A stretch of 11,757 nucleotides of DNA, from positions 1 to 11,757 of the forward strand of contig JAFDDL010000187.1 in the NCBI GenBank assembly GCA_019310865.1, written 5' to 3'. The stretch comes from Deltaproteobacteria bacterium. GTDB lineage: Bacteria > Desulfobacterota > Desulfobacteria > Desulfobacterales > JAFDDL01. Below the pieces are notes generated by a model. That model was not told where the DNA came from and made no database searches. It worked only from the letters and a program-made list of their open reading frames with translations. The position numbers were made by a program, and so were the translations under genes. Shown in pieces: positions 1-8,551 of this stretch (the stretch's first letter is position 1; the number at the start of each line of letters is the position of its first letter).

Positions 1-25
1 CTTTGTGTTCTCCACTGCATTGGTG

Positions 26-805
26 TCAAAGTTTAGCTAATGAAGCGTCATGCAACATTCTTCCGCCATCCGATAGTATCGTTTCACCCGTGATATATGA
101 GGAAGCCTTCGAGACCAAAAACAGCGCAACGTGAGCGATCTCGATCGGATCCGCCATGCGCTTCAAGGGGATCCACCGCTCGCACGCCTTAACGACTTCA
201 GGATCTTCGGCGATTGCTTTCAGACCCATGGCGGTGTCTGTTTCACCTGGCGCAATGGCATTCACCCGAATTCCAGACTGCGCACACTCAAGCGCCAATA
301 TCTTCGATAAGGATATCAACCCAGCTTTAGCAGCAGCGTAAGCAGCGCATCCCATGAAAGGCTTGATCCCCATATCCGAGCTGGTAATAACGATTGCCCC
401 GCCTCCGCGTTTGTCGATCTCGGGTATCGCAGAGCGACAACAGCGGAAAACCCCCGTGAGATTGACATCGATCACCCTTTCCCAGGCCTCGTCATCCAGA
501 TCCCTGACAAGTTTACCCGCACAGTCAATGCCGGCATTCGCATGTAGGATGTCCAGACCACCATAGGTCTCGACCGCGGATAGAACCATAGCCTTGACTT
601 GTGATGAGTTTGCCACATCGGTCTTAATGAAACTGGCAAGCCCACCTGTCTCTTCGATTCGTCGAACAGTCTCGTGTCCGCCCTTTTCATTGATATCGGC
701 GACAACGACCGAGGCACCTTCCCGTGCAAATAGTTGCGCTGTTGCGCGACCAATTCCCGAGGCCGCACCGGTTACGATGGCAACTTGTCCTGTCAATTGT
801 GCCAT
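26..805 (-). CDS. Short-chain dehydrogenase/reductase (classical SDR)
   Basis: A complete 259-residue classical SDR, probably cytosolic, that oxidises or reduces a hydroxyl/carbonyl group with a nicotinamide cofactor. Seen in the sequence: the Rossmann glycine motif TGAASGIG (G13, G17, G19), an acidic D37 at the end of the second strand (typical of NAD(H) rather than NADP(H) use), NAG at 90-92, N115, catalytic S143, and Y156-x3-K160. The C-terminal GGR/DG region is normal and the length fits the family. The ATG at 805 has AAGGAG eight bases upstream. It is the last minus-strand gene of the left block, 98 bases after the methyltransferase gene, so cotranscription is possible but less tight than among the upstream genes. 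SDR substrate cannot be read from sequence. An alcohol or hydroxyacid linked to the methyl-transfer substrate is only a guess. Confidence 0.93.
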   Translation of the reverse strand: MAQLTGQVAIVTGAASGIGRATAQLFAREGASVVVADINEKGGHETVRRIEETGGLASFIKTDVANSSQVKAMVLSAVETYGGLDILHANAGIDCAGKLVRDLDDEAWERVIDVNLTGVFRCCRSAIPEIDKRGGGAIVITSSDMGIKPFMGCAAYAAAKAGLISLSKILALECAQSGIRVNAIAPGETDTAMGLKAIAEDPEVVKACERWIPLKRMADPIEIAHVALFLVSKASSYITGETILSDGGRMLHDASLAKL

Positions 806-810
806 AGCCT

Positions 811-819
811 CTTCTCCTT
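811..819 (-). promoter_or_regulatory. Ribosome binding site of the SDR gene
   Basis: On the minus strand this reads AAGGAGAAG, with its AAGGAG core eight bases before the ATG at 805. It supports that start and independent translation initiation after the 98-base gap. Confidence 0.75.
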
Positions 820-903
820 TCCCTGCCGAAAATAAAAAATTTTGTTACTTGTCACGAGTCAAGCCAACCTAAACCATATTTCTAAAGCAACGTGATACCG
901 TAG

Positions 904-2073
904 TCAATACCGGCCGTATTTTTCGACGGATTTAATCATCGCGCGGACGTTGTCCGGTTTGGCATCCCAGGGGACTTCACATTCGCTGCCGAGGACAAAT
1001 CCCCCACCCGGGGCACAATCTTCGATCAGCTGCCGGCAATAATCATCAGTTTCTTCCGGTGTGCCATAGACAAATAAAGACGACGGGACGTTACCGTAAA
1101 TGCATACCGTATCGCCCAAGACTTCCTTTGCCTTTTTCATGTCGGTCTTCTCGAAATCGATCATGACCATACCCTTGGGCAAACCGTCGGTAATGCCTTT
1201 GAGTGTATGTAAACACTGGGTTAAATCGCCATCTGCATGGAGATGAACTTTAAACCCCCTATTGACCGCCATGTCCACCATCATTTTAATTGTTGGATAA
1301 CTGAATTCATCAAACGTTCTTGGTGAAATATACGGGGGGGCTCCTGTGCCGATCCCCAGAAAAATCTTTTCCGCCCCTGGAATTTTACCGGCTCCGGCAA
1401 CCATGCATTTCTCCATGGCTCTCATGATTTCCCATTCTGCGACTTTTTTACACATTTCTTTGATTTTTTCAGGCTGCTCCATCATGTCCATGGCAATCTT
1501 TTCAAAGGTGCGGTACGCCATCACATGATCCAGAGGAATTATCGATCGGGAGCCCATCACCAACGTTTTGCCGGTCTCTTCATAAAATCGCTGCCAGGCC
1601 TTGAAAAAATCGTTTGAATATTCGAATCCGTAATAAAGAAAGTCATCGATGCTGCGCTCGAAGACATCGCTGCTGATCTGCTTGTTGAACATTAAAGTGG
1701 AAAACCCCCGTTCCATGACATCGTCATAATCTTCGATCATTACCTTGTCGAAGTACGCACTGGGGATATTGCCTTCCGGTGGAAATTTGTCAAAGATTCT
1801 CCAATCCAGGGTTACCCGATCCCAGGTACTATGCGGTAACAAAGCCTGATGGTCGTGGAGCGTCAGCACCGGATGGAGGCAGTCGCCGATAAGATCGCTG
1901 TTATCGATTGCCGACTGGACCAGTTTCTCGGGATCCTCAATCATTTCTTTGAATTGCAGTCCTGACTGATAGGGTAAAAGATAAATTACAAGAGGCGCGA
2001 CCGGTACGCGGTCGGCTTCCTCCAGATTCCACGCGGCCTCTAAGCGTTCATAGCACGTCATTGTTTCTTTCAT
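904..2073 (-). CDS. Uroporphyrinogen-decarboxylase-family corrinoid methyltransferase
   Basis: A 389-residue protein of the UroD/MtaA/MtbA/CmuA superfamily: TIM-barrel enzymes that, besides haem synthesis, move methyl groups between substrates, corrinoid proteins and thiol or folate acceptors. Seen: an N-terminal RLEAAWNLEEADRVPV block (about 10-25), KVHLHADGD at 276-283, and GSECEVPWDAKPDNVRAMI near the end (362-380), the usual place of the family's last metal-binding cysteine (C365). The cobamide-dependent members normally have H-x-C in the first motif. Here it reads H279-A-D281, so the site would be His/Asp/Cys or altered. The gene lies 3 bases after the corrinoid protein gene, which strongly supports a methyl-transfer role over haem synthesis. 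It could be the substrate-side methyltransferase (MtvB-like demethylase) or the acceptor-side one; the sequence alone does not decide. The ATG at 2073 has GAAGGAG ten bases upstream, inside the previous gene. Confidence 0.88.
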   Translation of the reverse strand: MKETMTCYERLEAAWNLEEADRVPVAPLVIYLLPYQSGLQFKEMIEDPEKLVQSAIDNSDLIGDCLHPVLTLHDHQALLPHSTWDRVTLDWRIFDKFPPEGNIPSAYFDKVMIEDYDDVMERGFSTLMFNKQISSDVFERSIDDFLYYGFEYSNDFFKAWQRFYEETGKTLVMGSRSIIPLDHVMAYRTFEKIAMDMMEQPEKIKEMCKKVAEWEIMRAMEKCMVAGAGKIPGAEKIFLGIGTGAPPYISPRTFDEFSYPTIKMMVDMAVNRGFKVHLHADGDLTQCLHTLKGITDGLPKGMVMIDFEKTDMKKAKEVLGDTVCIYGNVPSSLFVYGTPEETDDYCRQLIEDCAPGGGFVLGSECEVPWDAKPDNVRAMIKSVEKYGRY

Positions 2074-2076
2074 TGT

Positions 2077-2715
2077 TTACAAGCTCCTTCTTTTATTCAT
2101 CCAGCTTTCTATCTTCTTCACCCCTTCGTTGGCATCAACGGTGGTAAAATCGACTTTCATCTCCTCGCGGATATCTCCGACGATGCCGCCGCCGCAGATG
2201 ATTTTGAGATTATCTCTCAAGCCCACCTCTCGCAATTTTGCGGCCACCTTGTTCATCTCCGGCACACTGGCCGTCAAAAGCGCGGATAAGCCCAGCACCT
2301 GCGGTTTGTGCTCTTTGACGCTTTCTACGATCCGGTCAGTGGGCACGTCCACGCCCAGGTCGATGACCTCAACACCCTTGCACTCCAGCAGAATTTTGAC
2401 GATATTTTTACCCAGATCGTGAACGTCACCGGCCACCGTGGCGATCACCATTTTTCCCGTGGCCGCAACATCACCGTGCATCTTTTTTATTACCGGGTTT
2501 AACAATTCGGCGGCGGCTTGAAAGACCTTAGCGGCCTGGATCAGCTCGATTAGATAAAATTCTCCGGCATCAAACTTTATACCGACCCCTTCCATGCCGT
2601 CACGTGCGTCATCTACCAATTCCAACGGATCGCGGCCGGCATCAATACCCGCTTTGACAATTTCGACTACCCTTTTTTTGTTGAGAGCGACGATCGCTTC
2701 ACTTAACTTTTCCAT
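2077..2715 (-). CDS. Corrinoid (B12-binding) methyltransferase protein
   Basis: A 212-residue corrinoid shuttle protein like MtbC/MttC/MtvC and the B12 module of methionine synthase. It carries the methyl group as methylcobamide between two methyltransferases. Seen: an N-terminal four-helix cap (about 1-85, with FDAGEFYLIELIQAAKVF) followed by a B12-binding Rossmann domain with GDVHDLGKN (D97-x-H99-x2-G102, where H99 is the lower cobalt ligand), LSALLTAS at 143-150, and GGG at 175-177 near the nucleotide tail site. The length is typical. The frame stays open upstream to an ATG at 2808, but the extra 31 residues are charged, unlike the family, and lack a ribosome site. The ATG at 2715 has AAGGAG seven bases upstream and gives the usual family N-terminus (MEKLSEAIV). 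It overlaps the small upstream gene by 13 bases and ends 3 bases before the methyltransferase gene, so the genes are probably translationally coupled. Confidence 0.95.
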   Translation of the reverse strand: MEKLSEAIVALNKKRVVEIVKAGIDAGRDPLELVDDARDGMEGVGIKFDAGEFYLIELIQAAKVFQAAAELLNPVIKKMHGDVAATGKMVIATVAGDVHDLGKNIVKILLECKGVEVIDLGVDVPTDRIVESVKEHKPQVLGLSALLTASVPEMNKVAAKLREVGLRDNLKIICGGGIVGDIREEMKVDFTTVDANEGVKKIESWMNKRRSL

Positions 2716-2900
2716 GGCTCTTCTCCTTTCTTCCACATCAGTTTGATCAGCAGAAAACTCCAGGGGGCGTGTTTCATCATTTTTTCGGCATTCTTGCCGA
2801 ACATCCACCGCGCAGTCACATCGTCCATCTCCTCTCGCGTTGGTGGATCAAGCTTTTGCCTGACTTGTTCCAAAATTTTCTTATCATTTTCAGCAAACAT
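2703..2900 (-). CDS. Small protein of unknown function, first gene of the corrinoid operon
   Basis: A 65-residue charged protein that I do not recognise. Seen: a perfect AAGGAGG six bases before the ATG at 2900, a lysine/glutamate-rich N-terminal half (NDKKILEQVRQKLDPP), and a C-terminal half with aromatic residues and a short hydrophobic stretch (HAPWSFLLIKLMWKKGEE) too short and too flanked by charge for a confident membrane helix. It has no signal peptide and no cysteines. It overlaps the start of the corrinoid protein gene by 13 bases, so it should be translated together with it, and it has no better-scoring competing frame. The pattern W-x5-AEKMM-x2-APW loosely recalls the small PCP_red-type domain (protochlorophyllide reductase subunit tail), but this is weak. 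A role in assembling or docking the methyltransferase complex is a guess from position only. Confidence 0.75.
   Translation of the reverse strand: MFAENDKKILEQVRQKLDPPTREEMDDVTARWMFGKNAEKMMKHAPWSFLLIKLMWKKGEEPWKS
2721..2728 (-). promoter_or_regulatory. Ribosome binding site deciding the corrinoid protein start
   Basis: The minus strand reads AAGGAGAA followed by GAGCC and the ATG at 2715. It lies inside the end of the 65-residue gene and selects this start over the in-frame ATG at 2808. Confidence 0.8.
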
Positions 2901-2906
2901 ATTTTT

Positions 2907-2913
2907 CCTCCTT
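2907..2913 (-). promoter_or_regulatory. Strong ribosome binding site of the small operon-leading gene
   Basis: The minus strand reads AAGGAGG, six bases before the ATG at 2900. This near-ideal site is the main evidence that the 65-residue frame is a real gene. Confidence 0.8.
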
Positions 2914-2997
2914 AATTGGGAATAAAATTACGGGTTCCTTTTTTTATAGAGGCACTGGGTAATATCTCGATGCTCAAAAAAATAGCCAAGTTAAGGA

Positions 2998-3027
2998 TTG
3001 ACCGCCATCCAACTGTAATCTTATATA
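2998..3027 (+). promoter_or_regulatory. Candidate sigma-70 promoter upstream of the MalT-like regulator
   Basis: TTGACC (2998-3003) matches the -35 consensus at five of six positions and is followed after 18 bases by TATATA (3022-3027). If used, the regulator mRNA would have a leader of about 250 bases. Called by eye only. Confidence 0.25.
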
Positions 3028-3281
3028 TCAGAGTTAGCGGAAAGATTGCATCCACCCGAGGATGAATTGTAAGGTGAATTTTTTCGCTTTGAACTCCAAA
3101 TCACGTTGATATTTATCGAGTTACAAGTATTTGGTACGGCACCAGCCGGTCCTTCCGTTAAAAGCCTTGCCTTTTGATAAGGATCTGATAATATGAACTA
3201 AATCAAATTGAACCGTGGCCTTGGTTCTATTTGACCCAAAGGGCGACCATCCAACATTACGAAATAGATTTTCATTGAAAC

Positions 3282-5889
3282 ATGTTGATAGACACGAAAA
3301 TCACGGTTCCATCAATGAGACATATCATGGTGGAACGAAACCGTCCGGCAGATCTTCTCGACAGGGGCAGAGACAAACGGCTGTTCCTGATAACCGGGCA
3401 GGCCGGATCCGGAAAGACCTCACTGGCATGCCAGTGGATGGATCGGCACAAGTTGCCGGTGGCATGGTACTCCCTGGACGATTATGACAATGACCCCGAT
3501 CTTTTTTTCCAGTACCTTATGACATCTCTCCAGCATCTGGAGCCGAAACTTGCGCCGGTGTTCAGTCCGCTCCTTCAAGATCAAAAAGTTTTTTCGCCCC
3601 ATGATATCGTCTGTACAGCGGCCCATCATTTGGGTAAGCTGGAAAAAGAAACTTTCCTTGTTCTGGACGATTACCATCTGATAAAAACCAGGGAAATTCA
3701 TGATGCTGTCTCGTTATTAATTCAAAATGCACCGCCCCGTCTGCACATTGTTCTGCTGACCCGCCTGGATCCCCCGTTTTCACTTGCCCGCCTCAGATCC
3801 TGGAACCAGGTTACCGAAATTAGGACATCGGACCTCAACTTTAGCAGGCAAGAAGCTCAGGTGTTTATTAATGAAGTGTTGGGAATTGATTTGTCCAATG
3901 AACAGTTTGAAGCCCTCTATAACTGGACGGAAGGCTGGGCAGCCGGATTGCAACTGGCCGGACTCTCGATTCAGAAGCGAAAAGAGGGTTCGAACCTTGA
4001 AACGGATGCTTTCAATTCCGACTGGGGAATATCCGATTATCTGATAACGGAGGTCTTCAATGCTCAGTCGGCACCGGTACGCAGTTTTTTCCTGAACACC
4101 GCTGTCCTGGAAAGATTCAACGCCGATCTGTGCCGTAAAATAACCGGCCGGGATGATGCCGGTGAAATCCTCGAGCAGTTGGAAAGAAACAATCTGTTCC
4201 TGATGCCCCTGGACAATCGCCGACATTGGTTTCGGTATCATCATCTGTTTGCCGAATCGTTGCGGCTGCGATTGGTTCAAAAGGACGCCGGGTCCATGCC
4301 ATCCCTTCACCGGTGTGCAGCATTGTGGTTTGCCGGGAATAATTTACTGCAAGAGGCTTTCCATCATGCCTTTGCCTCAAAGGACATGGAATTTGCCGCC
4401 GATCTTTTGGAAGACCACTTGATGTTTCTGCTGGCCAATTATGAATTAAAATCTTTTCGGCGCTGGCTGAACAGACTGCCTCACCGACTTGTGCGGCAAC
4501 GATATCTTTTGATGATCCACGAAGGCTTCGAAGCCCGCAAGCAAGGATACGCTAAAAAGCCGGAAATGATTCTCGCTGAACTGGAAAAGAGTAAATCTGA
4601 AAGCATTTTATCGTATTCCGACAAGAAAAAAAGATACGTTGAAGAGCAACTCTTATTATTACGCCATGCGATATCTATCACGATGGACCCGGTAAATCAG
4701 GATACCGATAAACTTGACCAGGCACATCGAAATATTTCTTCGGAAAATACCATCGCTCGTGCCGAATTGGAAGCTTTGATCGCCTGGGTTTACATTAATA
4801 AGGGGGATATTACAAAGGCACTTGAACCGATCCAGGAATCTTTCAAAAACTATTACAATGCCGGAATCGGCTTCGGCATGTGTCATATGAACAACCTGCA
4901 AGCAAGGATTGCAGTTGGCGGATTTCCGGAAGCTGTATCATTTTGGTATGGGGCTGATATGTTACTACCGAAACGAACTTGACGTCGCCCTGGAACATAT
5001 CTCCAATGCACTGAAATACTTGACAACACCGTCTTTGATGAATTTCCTTTCCGAAGGATATCGGATCAAGGCTTTTATATGCCAGGCCATGGGCGACTCA
5101 ATGGGCGCAACGCAAAGCATGGAAGCGGCACAAAATTTTGCGATCAGGTCCCAGAGCCCTTTCTATATTGCCTGTGCCGACAATGACACGGCTCGTCTCA
5201 TTTTGCTGCAAGGTGCCCCGGAGGTTGCCGCCCGGTGGGGAAAAAAGCGAAATCTTCATCTGGGTGAACCGTTTTCGGAAAAATATGAAAACGAGTGTCT
5301 GATTCTGGCCCATCTCCGGCTCGCGCAAAAGCAGTATGAATCGGTTGTCGAACTGATGGGCCACCTGCGCCCGCGGTCTTTAAAACGACATCGGATGGAA
5401 TCCGTCATTAAAATCGATATCATATATTCAGCAGCGCTCTATGCGCTCAAAAAAAAGAAACAGGCCATATCGGTTATGGAAAAAGCCATTGGTTATGCCG
5501 GAAAGGAAGGGTATATTCGACCGTTTGTGGATTATGCCCCGTTTATCGGTGAGATACTGATCGATCTAAGACACAGCACAGTGCCCCAGGTGCAGACACA
5601 TGTCATGTCCCTGATCGAATCTTGCGGGCTTGAAAATATCACCGAATTAAAAACCGGCCGGGTGCCTGTCAGCGCGATGGAATACCTGACGCCTCGTGAG
5701 GTGGAGCTATTAACCCTGATGGCAGATGGGTATTCTAATACAGAAATCGCCGAAAAGATATTCGTGTCTCTCAGTACGGTTAAAAAACACATCAATCACA
5801 TATTCGGAAAATTAAATGTACGGACGCGAACCCAAGCCGTGTTGCGCGCCAAGCAGATGGATCTTTCGAGTCCGGAACGATCGGATTAG
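3282..5889 (+). pseudogene. MalT-like LuxR-family regulator, reading frame disrupted
   Basis: The pieces form one large ATP-binding LuxR (LAL/MalT-like) transcription activator, normally about 900 residues. The first piece (3282-4982) starts at ATG 3282, whose MLIDTKITVP opening is typical of the family, although no good ribosome site precedes it. It carries Walker A GQAGSGKT (39-46), Walker B FLVLDD (125-130), the LLTRLDPP sensor region and the start of the helical-repeat sensor domain. It then runs into a TGA at 4980. The rest lies in the next frame (open from 4891 to the stop at 5889): more helical repeats, then a LuxR helix-turn-helix from about 5683 (YLTPREVELL, NTEIAEKIFVSLSTVKKH). Joining the pieces gives about 868 residues. 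The text passes from GGFPEA almost directly to FGMGLICYYRNELD, where relatives have about 25 more residues, suggesting an out-of-frame deletion near 4930-4950. It stands divergent from the methyltransferase operon and is its likely former activator. Confidence 0.85.
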
Positions 5890-5911
5890 CAGTGCCCACA
5901 AGCGTTTTGCC

Positions 5912-5947
5912 GGGGTGAACTCAGATCTGCATCCGGGTTCATTCCCC
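5912..5947. terminator. Imperfect hairpin between convergent genes
   Basis: GGGG-T-GAAC-TCAGAT pairs with ATCCGG-GTTC-A-TT-CCCC around a CTGC loop, with one A-C mismatch, one G-U pair and a two-base bulge. It lies in the 64-base gap between the regulator stop (5889) and the transketolase-like stop (5954), and a TTTCTCTC tract follows on the plus side. Its position suits a shared terminator. There is no strong T-run on the minus side, so efficiency in that direction is doubtful. Confidence 0.5.
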
Positions 5948-5953
5948 TTTCTC

Positions 5954-8308
5954 TCACTCAACATATTTCAGGATAGCGCGATACTGGCTTTCGCCATCAA
6001 GTCCGGCTTCCGTCAGAACCATTTCGGCGGGTCCGCTGCCCAGATAAGTGCCTTTTCGAAATGGATGTAACGTCAACCGTCGTCCCCGGTCCGATCGTAT
6101 CCAACGATACATGGTGGGCAGCGTAAAACCGGTGATCCCCATGGCGGTATCCGCGCAGGCTCCGGGGAAAATCTCTTGCCGGGCCTCGGGAGAAAGCATG
6201 TCGAACAGTTCGGTACTGGCAATGTAATAGACGTTCAGGTCAATGCCCTTCTTTTTCAGAAGCGGCAGCGTCTCTTGGACAAACGCATAGCAGACCTCGC
6301 TTCCCTGGAGCACCAGGGTACCGTCTCCCTTGCCATTCGCTTTTTTCAGCTGATAAACCCCATTTTTCGCATTAGCAACCGGTGCCAGGCCCAGGGCTTC
6401 ACGATCAACAATTGTTTCGGCGGGCCGGGTCACAAAGGGCGCAATGACGGCCGGTCGCTTTGCTAGGGCGGCGGTCACCAGGGGCCACAGTTCCTGCGGA
6501 TCCCATGGGGTCAGGGTCACCATCGTACCGGGCGGGAAGTTTTCCTGCAACAATTGAAGCGGTTGTGGGTCGGCATGTGTGGGACCGTCTTCTCCGGTTT
6601 TGAGGCCGGCGTGTCCGCAAATTAACATGAATGGATGAAAGGGATCATCGGCAATCGCAGTGCGGGCCTGGCTGCCGATGGCATGAAGCCGTGCGGGAAT
6701 ATGCCCCAACGCGGCAATGAACGCCCCGTATGAGGACCCCACCCCCATATGCCGACCGTAGGTGGAGAGCCCGGCCATTATCCCCGCCATCGCGTCTTCA
6801 CAAATACCGCCTATGGATAGCAGGCGGGCTTCCGGATTGGTGGTTGCATTGAAAAAGCCCTCGGCGTAATCCTTGGCCGCAAGACTCACACTGGTGGAAC
6901 CCAACAGATCTGCAGACGCGGCCAGAATGGCCCCATCACCAACCGAATTGTAGTACCGAAGGACGTTACCCAGCGCTTCTCTCAAAGTGGTTTTGCTCCC
7001 CGGCTCCAAGGCCAGTTCAGCTGGGAGCGCCGCGCCGCTCTGACGTGCCACCTCGTATATTTTTTCGGACCGGGGCGCATTTTCACGCGGGTTTCGACTG
7101 TATCCATCGAGGGTATCGCGTGCCTTTGTGAGTCGATTCGCCATGACATCGACGACCTCCCGCCTGGCTTCCAAGGTGCTTCGAATGATTTGCAGCGCAT
7201 TCCAGAAGCAATCTTCCAACGCCGTCTTGTCTTGACCGGATCGACAATTGGAAGCCTCTCGATCACAACGCGGAAGCGTCTTGCCCACCGCTGCCATCAA
7301 CGGTTCAAGGGCACTGTAAAAGCCGTCCTGACAAAGACCATGCCCCGCGCCGTGGGAGCCCTTGCCTTCAATACCGTATTGCCACCCCTTGATGGTGCGA
7401 TACACAATGGCCGTGGGTTGACTGCTATCCATCTGAGCGGCCTTGCGCTGGGCAGCCAGGATCTGCTGGAAATCCTTTCCGTCCGGCACCAGAATGACGT
7501 TCCAGTCATTGATATATGCCAGTTCCATGGGGGTCCACTGGACATAGTCCCCCGGGACACCATCGCTTCTGCAGACATGATTTGAGTCAATGGAGGCCTG
7601 GTTCCAGTCAAGATGCAATACAGCGTTCTGAAGGGAGGCGGTTCCGGCAGCGGCCAGGGCTTCACTGACCCGACCCGGTGTCATGCCACCTTCCCCTTCC
7701 ACGATATGAAGCGTGGGCGCGTTGTCCTTCCCGAAAAAATCCATCGCGCCGAATGCCAGCCCCAGCGATGTGCTCATCCCCACCCCGGACGCCCCAGTGG
7801 CCAATTTCAAAAAGGGCGTGGCCGGTGTGGGATGGCCGTCCAGCGGTTTGGCGTTAAATTGTTTATACAATGGCGTGTCGGTGATGGGATTGCGGCGAAA
7901 TCCCAACAAATCTTCAAGGCGAAGCTGAAGGCGGGTATCCGAAGGCAGCAGTTCCGGGGCGGCGATTCGCGCCACCTCGTTTCTTAGCGACCACATAGCA
8001 TATATCCCCAGCGCCTTATGACCGGCGGCATAGGAGATGATATCCGCATCCGCCCGGTCCGGATCGGAAAGATCGTACGCCATGGCATCAAACAGGATCC
8101 CGCTAACAAACCGACCGGAAGAGATGGACCCGCCCGGGTGGCCGGAAGTGGGGGCATAATTGAAAAGAAGCGCACATAAAGACCGATATACCAGATCGAA
8201 AAATTCAAACGCTGAAACCGTCTCGGGTGTCAGCGGCGTGTCGGTGGGTCCGAGTTCCCGGCTGATATCGACGTAATATCCTCGTTTCGGTTCTAATGTC
8301 ATGGCCAT
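5954..8308 (-). CDS. Transketolase-like thiamine diphosphate enzyme (long form)
   Basis: A 784-residue protein with the full transketolase order: PP domain, Pyr domain and C-terminal domain. Seen: TSGHPGGS (H57), AAGHKAL (H97), DGHPTP (H159), GASGVGMS at 172-179, the cofactor loop EGEGG...N236, GSHGAGHG (316-324), TTLREA and SADLLGS (440-471) matching the phosphate-substrate region, ICEDAMAG with catalytic E504, and H566...TGEDGPTH (571-578). In place of GDG-x3-EG it has GEG-x3-PG: the Mg-binding aspartate becomes E206 and the conserved glutamate becomes P211. A segment of about 100 residues (335-437) between the PP and Pyr domains is longer than in ordinary transketolases of about 670 residues. 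The family transfers a two-carbon ketol unit between sugar phosphates, but this divergent form may use another acyl or aldehyde partner. The ATG at 8308 has AAGGAG six bases upstream. It is convergent with the regulator and 488 bases downstream of the ureohydrolase-like gene. Confidence 0.85.
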   Translation of the reverse strand: MAMTLEPKRGYYVDISRELGPTDTPLTPETVSAFEFFDLVYRSLCALLFNYAPTSGHPGGSISSGRFVSGILFDAMAYDLSDPDRADADIISYAAGHKALGIYAMWSLRNEVARIAAPELLPSDTRLQLRLEDLLGFRRNPITDTPLYKQFNAKPLDGHPTPATPFLKLATGASGVGMSTSLGLAFGAMDFFGKDNAPTLHIVEGEGGMTPGRVSEALAAAGTASLQNAVLHLDWNQASIDSNHVCRSDGVPGDYVQWTPMELAYINDWNVILVPDGKDFQQILAAQRKAAQMDSSQPTAIVYRTIKGWQYGIEGKGSHGAGHGLCQDGFYSALEPLMAAVGKTLPRCDREASNCRSGQDKTALEDCFWNALQIIRSTLEARREVVDVMANRLTKARDTLDGYSRNPRENAPRSEKIYEVARQSGAALPAELALEPGSKTTLREALGNVLRYYNSVGDGAILAASADLLGSTSVSLAAKDYAEGFFNATTNPEARLLSIGGICEDAMAGIMAGLSTYGRHMGVGSSYGAFIAALGHIPARLHAIGSQARTAIADDPFHPFMLICGHAGLKTGEDGPTHADPQPLQLLQENFPPGTMVTLTPWDPQELWPLVTAALAKRPAVIAPFVTRPAETIVDREALGLAPVANAKNGVYQLKKANGKGDGTLVLQGSEVCYAFVQETLPLLKKKGIDLNVYYIASTELFDMLSPEARQEIFPGACADTAMGITGFTLPTMYRWIRSDRGRRLTLHPFRKGTYLGSGPAEMVLTEAGLDGESQYRAILKYVE

Positions 8309-8551
8309 GGGTCTCTCCTTTCCCTCGAATACATTTCATTGTCGCCATTTGCGTAAAACCACACGTAATAATCTTGCCTCTAATATCATTATTCATTAAT
8401 TTAATAAACATAATCTTACCTTTTGTCCATTTTATGACCTCTCAAATGATTTTACCGACAAGATTGGCTCAAATCAGCCACGGCTGCTACAAGGCAAAAA
8501 GATGCGTTGGGGAGGCATATGCGCTAACTTAACGATTTGCGATTTTCACGT

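Larger units (their letters stand above)
2901..3281. other. Divergent intergenic region between methyltransferase operon and regulator
   Basis: This 381-base, AT-rich spacer separates two divergent transcription units and should hold both promoters. Toward the plus strand there is a candidate sigma-70 pair at 2998-3027. A second, weaker pair (TTGCCT at 3167, TAATAT at 3189) lies closer to the regulator. Toward the minus strand, TTGGCT and GATATT separated by 17 bases (about 2957-2985) is a weak candidate. I saw no clear riboswitch, tRNA or convincing small gene; a 14-codon frame starting at 3062 is not persuasive. Confidence 0.5.

Noticed and set aside
904..2073. Assignment as hemE (uroporphyrinogen decarboxylase)
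   Set aside because: The gene is 3 bases after a corrinoid protein gene and carries methyltransferase-type C-terminal metal-site sequence, so a methyl-transfer role is favoured.
2716..2808. N-terminal extension of the corrinoid protein from an ATG at 2808
   Set aside because: The 31 extra residues are charged and unlike the family, overlap the 65-residue gene, and lack a ribosome site, whereas the ATG at 2715 has AAGGAG and gives the usual family start.
3780..4310. 176-residue minus-strand frame opposite the regulator
   Set aside because: It is a shadow of the MalT-like coding sequence, with no ribosome site or domain.
7190..7987. Plus-strand frames of 124-131 residues opposite the transketolase-like gene
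   Set aside because: The cofactor motifs on the minus strand explain this stretch; the plus-strand frames are shadows in codon-biased DNA.
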